In this document: positions 5,450 to 8,251 of the stretch, one piece after another
How positions within the stretch are numbered: position 1 is the first letter of the stretch
Layout: each line of letters starts with the position of its first letter
DNA from: CAYVQU01 sp964453155
GTDB lineage: Bacteria > Chloroflexota > Anaerolineae > Anaerolineales > UBA11858
Assembly: GCA_964453155.1 (NCBI GenBank)
Contig: CAYVQU010000215.1
Coordinates: 1 to 8,251 of the forward strand
DNA length: 8,251 nt
Reading direction: 5' to 3'
Position numbers and translations under genes: made by a program
The notes under the pieces: generated by a model
What the model saw: only the letters and a program-made list of their open reading frames with translations
Told to the model about the DNA's origin: nothing
Database searches by the model: none

Positions 5450-6382
5450 CTACCCATACAACTTGCGATGGACAATGCTCAAGTCGCGCACCTGATCCAC
5501 CGCGCGATAGGATGAGCGCACCAGGGGGGCGCTCTCGACCCAGCGAAACCCAATTTTGAGACCGTAATCTTTGAGTTCCTGAAATTCTTCGGGGGTGTAA
5601 TACCGGGCAATGGGTAAGTGTTTACGGCTGGGCTGAAGATACTGCCCAATCGTCAGGATATCAACGCCCCAAGAGCGCAAATCATCCATCGTAGCTTTGA
5701 CTTCGGCCAGATCTTCGCCTAAACCCAACATGAGCCCCGATTTCGTAAGTACTTCGGGATCGAGTTTTTTGGCGTTACGCAGGGTCGCTTCAGCCCAGGC
5801 ATAATTGTCTTGGGGTTGAACCCCTTTGAACAGCCGCCGCACGGTCTCTACGTTGTGGTTGAGAATCTCGGGTCGGGCATTCATCACGATCCGTAAGGCT
5901 TCGACGCTACCTTTGAAATCGGGGATTAAAACCTCAATCGAGCAGCCGGGGGCTAATTCCCGCACTCGCCGGATGAGCATCGCAAATATCGGCGCGCCGC
6001 CATCCCGGCGTTCATCGCGGTTGACGCTGGTGATCACGGCATGTTTGAGTTCCATCTTGGCGATGGCCTGAGCCACGCGTTCGGGTTCATCCCAATCAAG
6101 AGCGGCAGGTTTGCCATGTTTGACATCACAAAAACCACAAGTTCGAGTGCAAACATCGCCCAACATCAGAAAAGTGGCCGTCCCTGCGCCCCAGCACTCA
6201 CCCATATTCGGGCACATGGCTTCTTCACAGACGGTGTGTAACTCCTTGGCCCGCATGAGGTGTTGGAGGTCTTTGTAAGTATCCCCATGTGGCGCTCGGA
6301 CGCGAATCCAAGGGGGGCGACGTTTGGGGGTAGTGTCGATTTGATCAGGTTTGACGCGATCACGAGTCGGTTCGTAAGCCAT
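5450..6382 (-). CDS. lipA: lipoyl synthase (radical SAM)
   Basis: This 310-residue cytosolic radical SAM enzyme inserts two sulfurs into protein-bound octanoyl groups to form lipoyl on 2-oxoacid dehydrogenase E2 subunits and glycine cleavage H protein. The auxiliary cluster motif has C52, C57 and C63, in VCEEAMCPNMGEC (51-63). The radical SAM cluster motif CTRTCGFC has C78, C82 and C85 (78-85). ITSVNRDE (117-124), EVLIPDF (150-156), NHNVET (175-180), KSGLMLGLGE (214-223) and the C-terminal RSSY (289-292), whose serine coordinates the auxiliary cluster, are all present. Length is typical. The ATG is preceded by AAAGGA at good spacing, and a promoter lies about 30 nt upstream, so the gene appears to be its own transcription unit. 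No lipB, lplA or lipoylated-enzyme gene is adjacent. ERRDGG (124-129) replaces the common DLPDGG, a minor variation. Confidence 0.97.
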   Translation of the reverse strand: MAYEPTRDRVKPDQIDTTPKRRPPWIRVRAPHGDTYKDLQHLMRAKELHTVCEEAMCPNMGECWGAGTATFLMLGDVCTRTCGFCDVKHGKPAALDWDEPERVAQAIAKMELKHAVITSVNRDERRDGGAPIFAMLIRRVRELAPGCSIEVLIPDFKGSVEALRIVMNARPEILNHNVETVRRLFKGVQPQDNYAWAEATLRNAKKLDPEVLTKSGLMLGLGEDLAEVKATMDDLRSWGVDILTIGQYLQPSRKHLPIARYYTPEEFQELKDYGLKIGFRWVESAPLVRSSYRAVDQVRDLSIVHRKLYG

Positions 6383-6411
6383 AGAGAATCCTTTTGGTGG
6401 GAAGTTTGCTG

Positions 6412-6439
6412 ATTCTAACGCGATTGGTCGGTTTGTGAA
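6412..6439 (-). promoter_or_regulatory. predicted sigma70-type promoter for lipA
   Basis: On the minus strand TTCACA (6434-6439, 5 of 6 to TTGACA) and TAGAAT (6412-6417, 5 of 6 to TATAAT) are separated by 16 nt. The expected start site leaves a leader of roughly 20 to 25 nt that contains the AAAGGA ribosome site. It starts directly after the T-tract of the preceding terminator, which supports separate transcription of lipA. Confidence 0.5.
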
Positions 6440-6442
6440 ATG

Positions 6443-6482
6443 AAAAAAAACTAAGTAGGGGCTGGTCTAAGACCAGCCCCTA
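6443..6482 (-). terminator. strong intrinsic terminator downstream of the NfeD-like gene
   Basis: A perfect 13-bp inverted repeat, TAGGGGCTGGTCT (6456-6468) with AGACCAGCCCCTA (6470-6482), is G/C-rich and is followed on the minus strand by a run of eight T (6443-6450) after 5 nt. It lies about 43 nt past the nfeD stop codon and just before the lipA promoter. On the plus strand the hairpin is followed by A, so it should act only on minus-strand transcripts. Confidence 0.75.
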
Positions 6483-6524
6483 AAAAAATTGGGTGAAACC
6501 GAAAATTTTGGGGAATGGCGCGGT

Positions 6525-7838
6525 CTACTTAATAGCACTCACCTTCAAACGGATCCCCTGAACCGCGGTGACCTGGATCCGAGTGCCCTTTGGTAAAGGT
6601 TCTGAGCCTTCTGCCAGTTCCGCAGTCCATAATTCGCTCGCTAATTGAACTTGGCCGGTGCCACGCAAGGGGATATCCTGCTTAACAATCCCCATTTTCC
6701 CGACCAATGATTCCTGTCCCATCCGAATCGGCGTTTTTTGAGCCCGAACGGCGAACAAAATTGCAAGGCCAAATATTCCACCAGTAATCAGCGAACTGAC
6801 CACAACTAAGGGCACCGACACCCGCTGAAATTCTGGGGTTGCCGGGGAATTGAAGAGAACCAGCGCTCCGACGATGAGCGACCCCACCCCGGCAGCGGTG
6901 AGCGCGCCGTGAGTCGGAGCTTTGATATCTAAAATGAAGAGGACGAAAGCCGTCACCAAAAAGATCAGGCCGAAATAATTTACAGGCAGAAAACCAAGGC
7001 CATATCCGGCCAGAGAGAGGCAAACCACACCGATAAATCCGGCTGCCCAGCCACCAGGGTTAGAAATTTCGATCAAAATAGCCTGAACGCCGATGCTCAT
7101 CAAGATCAGGACGATGTTCGGGTTGGTCAGCATGGCTAAAAGTTGTTCGATGAAAGACAATTTTAGTTCGGAAATTTCGGCGTTCGCGGTTCTTAGGGTA
7201 TGCGGCTCGCCCAGCAATTCAACCGAGTAGCCGTCTAACTGGTCAAAGAGATCAGAAAGGTCGGAGGCGATGAAATCGATCAGGCCAATATCAAGAGCTT
7301 CTTGGGCCGAGACCGCGGTGGCATCTTCAATAGTGGCTTCCGCAAGGGCCACAGCCTCAGGACTGCGGTTCTCTGCTAAGGCCCGCACCTGAGCCTTGAG
7401 GGCGTTTTTTTCTTTGGCCTGAATAGTTTCACCCAGGTCTTCGCCCTGTCCACCGACGGGGCTAGCAGCACCGATGATGGTTTCGGGCGTCATGGCACCC
7501 GCGTGACCCGCCAAGGTGATGACGGTTCCCGCGCTGGCAGCCATCGCCCCCCGGGGAGTCACATAAACCACAATGGGGGTCGCGCTGCTACGCATCAATT
7601 CAACAATATCTTGCATCAGGGAGACTGAACCACCAGGTGTATTAATCTGGAAAACGATGAGTTCAGCATCCTGTTGTTCGGCTGTACGAATACCGCGCTC
7701 CAGGTATTCAATCCATGAGGGTGTGAGCGGGCCTTCGACGGTCAGCACCAGAACCTGGGGCGCATCAACCTGGGCCTGGGCTGGCAGAACACTAACCAGG
7801 ATCGCAATCAGTACCAGTACGAAACCAAATTTTTTCAT
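6525..7838 (-). CDS. long-form NfeD membrane protein with ClpP-class serine protease domain
   Basis: From the ATG at 7838 this is a 437-residue protein of the long NfeD family (PH1510/YqeZ-like), which cleaves membrane proteins, reportedly stomatin partners. Residues 1-23 are a signal peptide (MKKFGFVLVLIAILVSVLPA, then QAQ). Residues 28-200 are the ClpP/crotonase-like protease domain, with oxyanion loop TPGG (67-70), nucleophile S102 in ASAG (101-104) and general base K142, which aligns with the catalytic lysine of PH1510. About five membrane segments follow, near 240-259, 263-283, 287-305, 312-329 and 343-364. A small soluble OB-like domain ends the protein (375-437). An in-frame GTG at 7862 would add eight residues, but it has no ribosome site and overlaps the upstream gene. 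The ATG is preceded by GGAGAG, although 12 nt away. It lies 4 nt after the HhH gene's stop, so coupled expression is likely. No stomatin gene is visible; it may lie elsewhere. Confidence 0.9.
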   Translation of the reverse strand: MKKFGFVLVLIAILVSVLPAQAQVDAPQVLVLTVEGPLTPSWIEYLERGIRTAEQQDAELIVFQINTPGGSVSLMQDIVELMRSSATPIVVYVTPRGAMAASAGTVITLAGHAGAMTPETIIGAASPVGGQGEDLGETIQAKEKNALKAQVRALAENRSPEAVALAEATIEDATAVSAQEALDIGLIDFIASDLSDLFDQLDGYSVELLGEPHTLRTANAEISELKLSFIEQLLAMLTNPNIVLILMSIGVQAILIEISNPGGWAAGFIGVVCLSLAGYGLGFLPVNYFGLIFLVTAFVLFILDIKAPTHGALTAAGVGSLIVGALVLFNSPATPEFQRVSVPLVVVSSLITGGIFGLAILFAVRAQKTPIRMGQESLVGKMGIVKQDIPLRGTGQVQLASELWTAELAEGSEPLPKGTRIQVTAVQGIRLKVSAIK

Positions 7839-7842
7839 GTAT

Positions 7843-8251
7843 TTATTGGACTCTCCGCCCACCGACTAAAGTGTCTTGCAAGGCAGCCAATTCGTCCCAT
7901 TTTCCGGCGGCGGCCAGGGCGGCTTGCTCGGGCCAGGTATCGGGGAAACCAATCCGAATACCTGCGGCAGTTAAAATATTTTTAATATCATCAGGTGCTA
8001 AGCTGGCTAATTGTGAGAAGGAAAGGATTCCTGCATCCTGGAGGGTGGCGGCGGATTTTGGTCCGATCCCTTCAATTTTTCGCAAATTATCCGGCGCCAC
8101 TGGTTCGGCACTTACCTGAGTTTCTACTGACTCCTCCGCCGCCAGCGGATCTGCCATTTCTGGTTCATCTGGCAAAATCACCGATTTAACTTTTTGCACC
8201 GGTGAAAATTGGGAATCCTTGGATTGTTGTTCCAACCACCACCAGGCGAAA
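7843..8251 (-). CDS. helix-hairpin-helix domain protein, probably membrane-anchored, 5' end outside the window
   Basis: The reading frame stays open to the right edge, so the start is missing. Within the window there is a TTG at 8235, but the codons before it encode FAWWW followed by LEQQSKD, which looks like the end of a membrane segment and argues for a start further upstream. Numbering from the TTG, residues 1-48 are a polar, acidic and flexible linker. Residues 49-93 hold a helix-hairpin-helix, with LRKIEGIGPKSAATLQDAGI at 51-70. The tail TWPEQAALAAAGKWDELAALQ (100-120) recurs in this family from memory. HhH motifs bind DNA or mediate protein contacts; which applies here is unknown. It ends 4 nt before the NfeD-like gene and is probably co-transcribed with it. 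The function is not recognised. Confidence 0.7.
   Translation of the reverse strand, partial: FAWWWLEQQSKDSQFSPVQKVKSVILPDEPEMADPLAAEESVETQVSAEPVAPDNLRKIEGIGPKSAATLQDAGILSFSQLASLAPDDIKNILTAAGIRIGFPDTWPEQAALAAAGKWDELAALQDTLVGGRRVQ

Noticed and set aside
7839..7862. GTG at 7862 as the start of the NfeD-like gene
   Set aside because: It has no ribosome site, overlaps the upstream gene, and adds polar residues ahead of a normal MKK signal peptide starting at 7838.
1..8251. tRNA, rRNA, CRISPR array, transposase or phage genes
   Set aside because: No tRNA-like arms, no regularly spaced direct repeats with unique spacers, and no recombinase or phage protein motif were seen on either strand.

Overview
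The window looks like a piece of an uncultured, probably anaerobic bacterial chromosome of moderate GC. A Chloroflexota (Anaerolineae-like) source is my best guess. It rests on the family mix: a MetE-core pair, a galactokinase-like/GalU fusion, an HhH protein ending in a TWPEQ...GKWDEL tail, and dispersed intergenic repeats built on CCTGAGCTTGTCGAAGG. No rRNA or marker protein is present to prove this. Nothing suggests a phage, plasmid, CRISPR array or insertion sequence.

Layout, left to right. Positions 67-2379 (+) hold two equally long tandem paralogues (349 aa each, about 58% identical without gaps). They resemble the catalytic, zinc-binding half of cobalamin-independent methionine synthase and are separated by a foldback repeat element. 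Positions 2465-2553 are a second, unrelated foldback repeat. Positions 2576-3160 (+) encode a RimJ/RimL-type GNAT acetyltransferase. Positions 3234-5162 (+) encode a 642-residue fusion of a galactokinase-like GHMP kinase and a complete GalU-type UTP:sugar-1-phosphate uridylyltransferase. This is the most distinctive gene in the window. Positions 5163-5449 are a convergent gap filled with modular repeats and bounded by an 18-nt inverted pair. Positions 5450-6382 (-) encode lipoyl synthase LipA, with its own likely promoter at 6412-6439. Next to that promoter is a strong terminator (6443-6482) that closes the upstream minus-strand operon. That operon consists of a long-form NfeD/ClpP-class membrane protease (6525-7838, -) and, just upstream, a helix-hairpin-helix protein that runs off the right edge (7843-8251, -).

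How the genes work together. The fusion could turn a free sugar into its 1-phosphate and then a UDP-sugar on one polypeptide, a two-step salvage route. The MetE-core pair suggests methyl transfer to a thiol such as homocysteine from a donor other than folate, but no corrinoid or folate partner gene is present. LipA makes the lipoyl cofactor of 2-oxoacid dehydrogenases or glycine cleavage. NfeD and the HhH protein are almost contiguous and probably co-transcribed. The window is otherwise a set of short, functionally unrelated transcription units. No complete multi-gene undescribed system is evident; the notable items are the fusion enzyme, the paralogue pair and the intergenic repeats.
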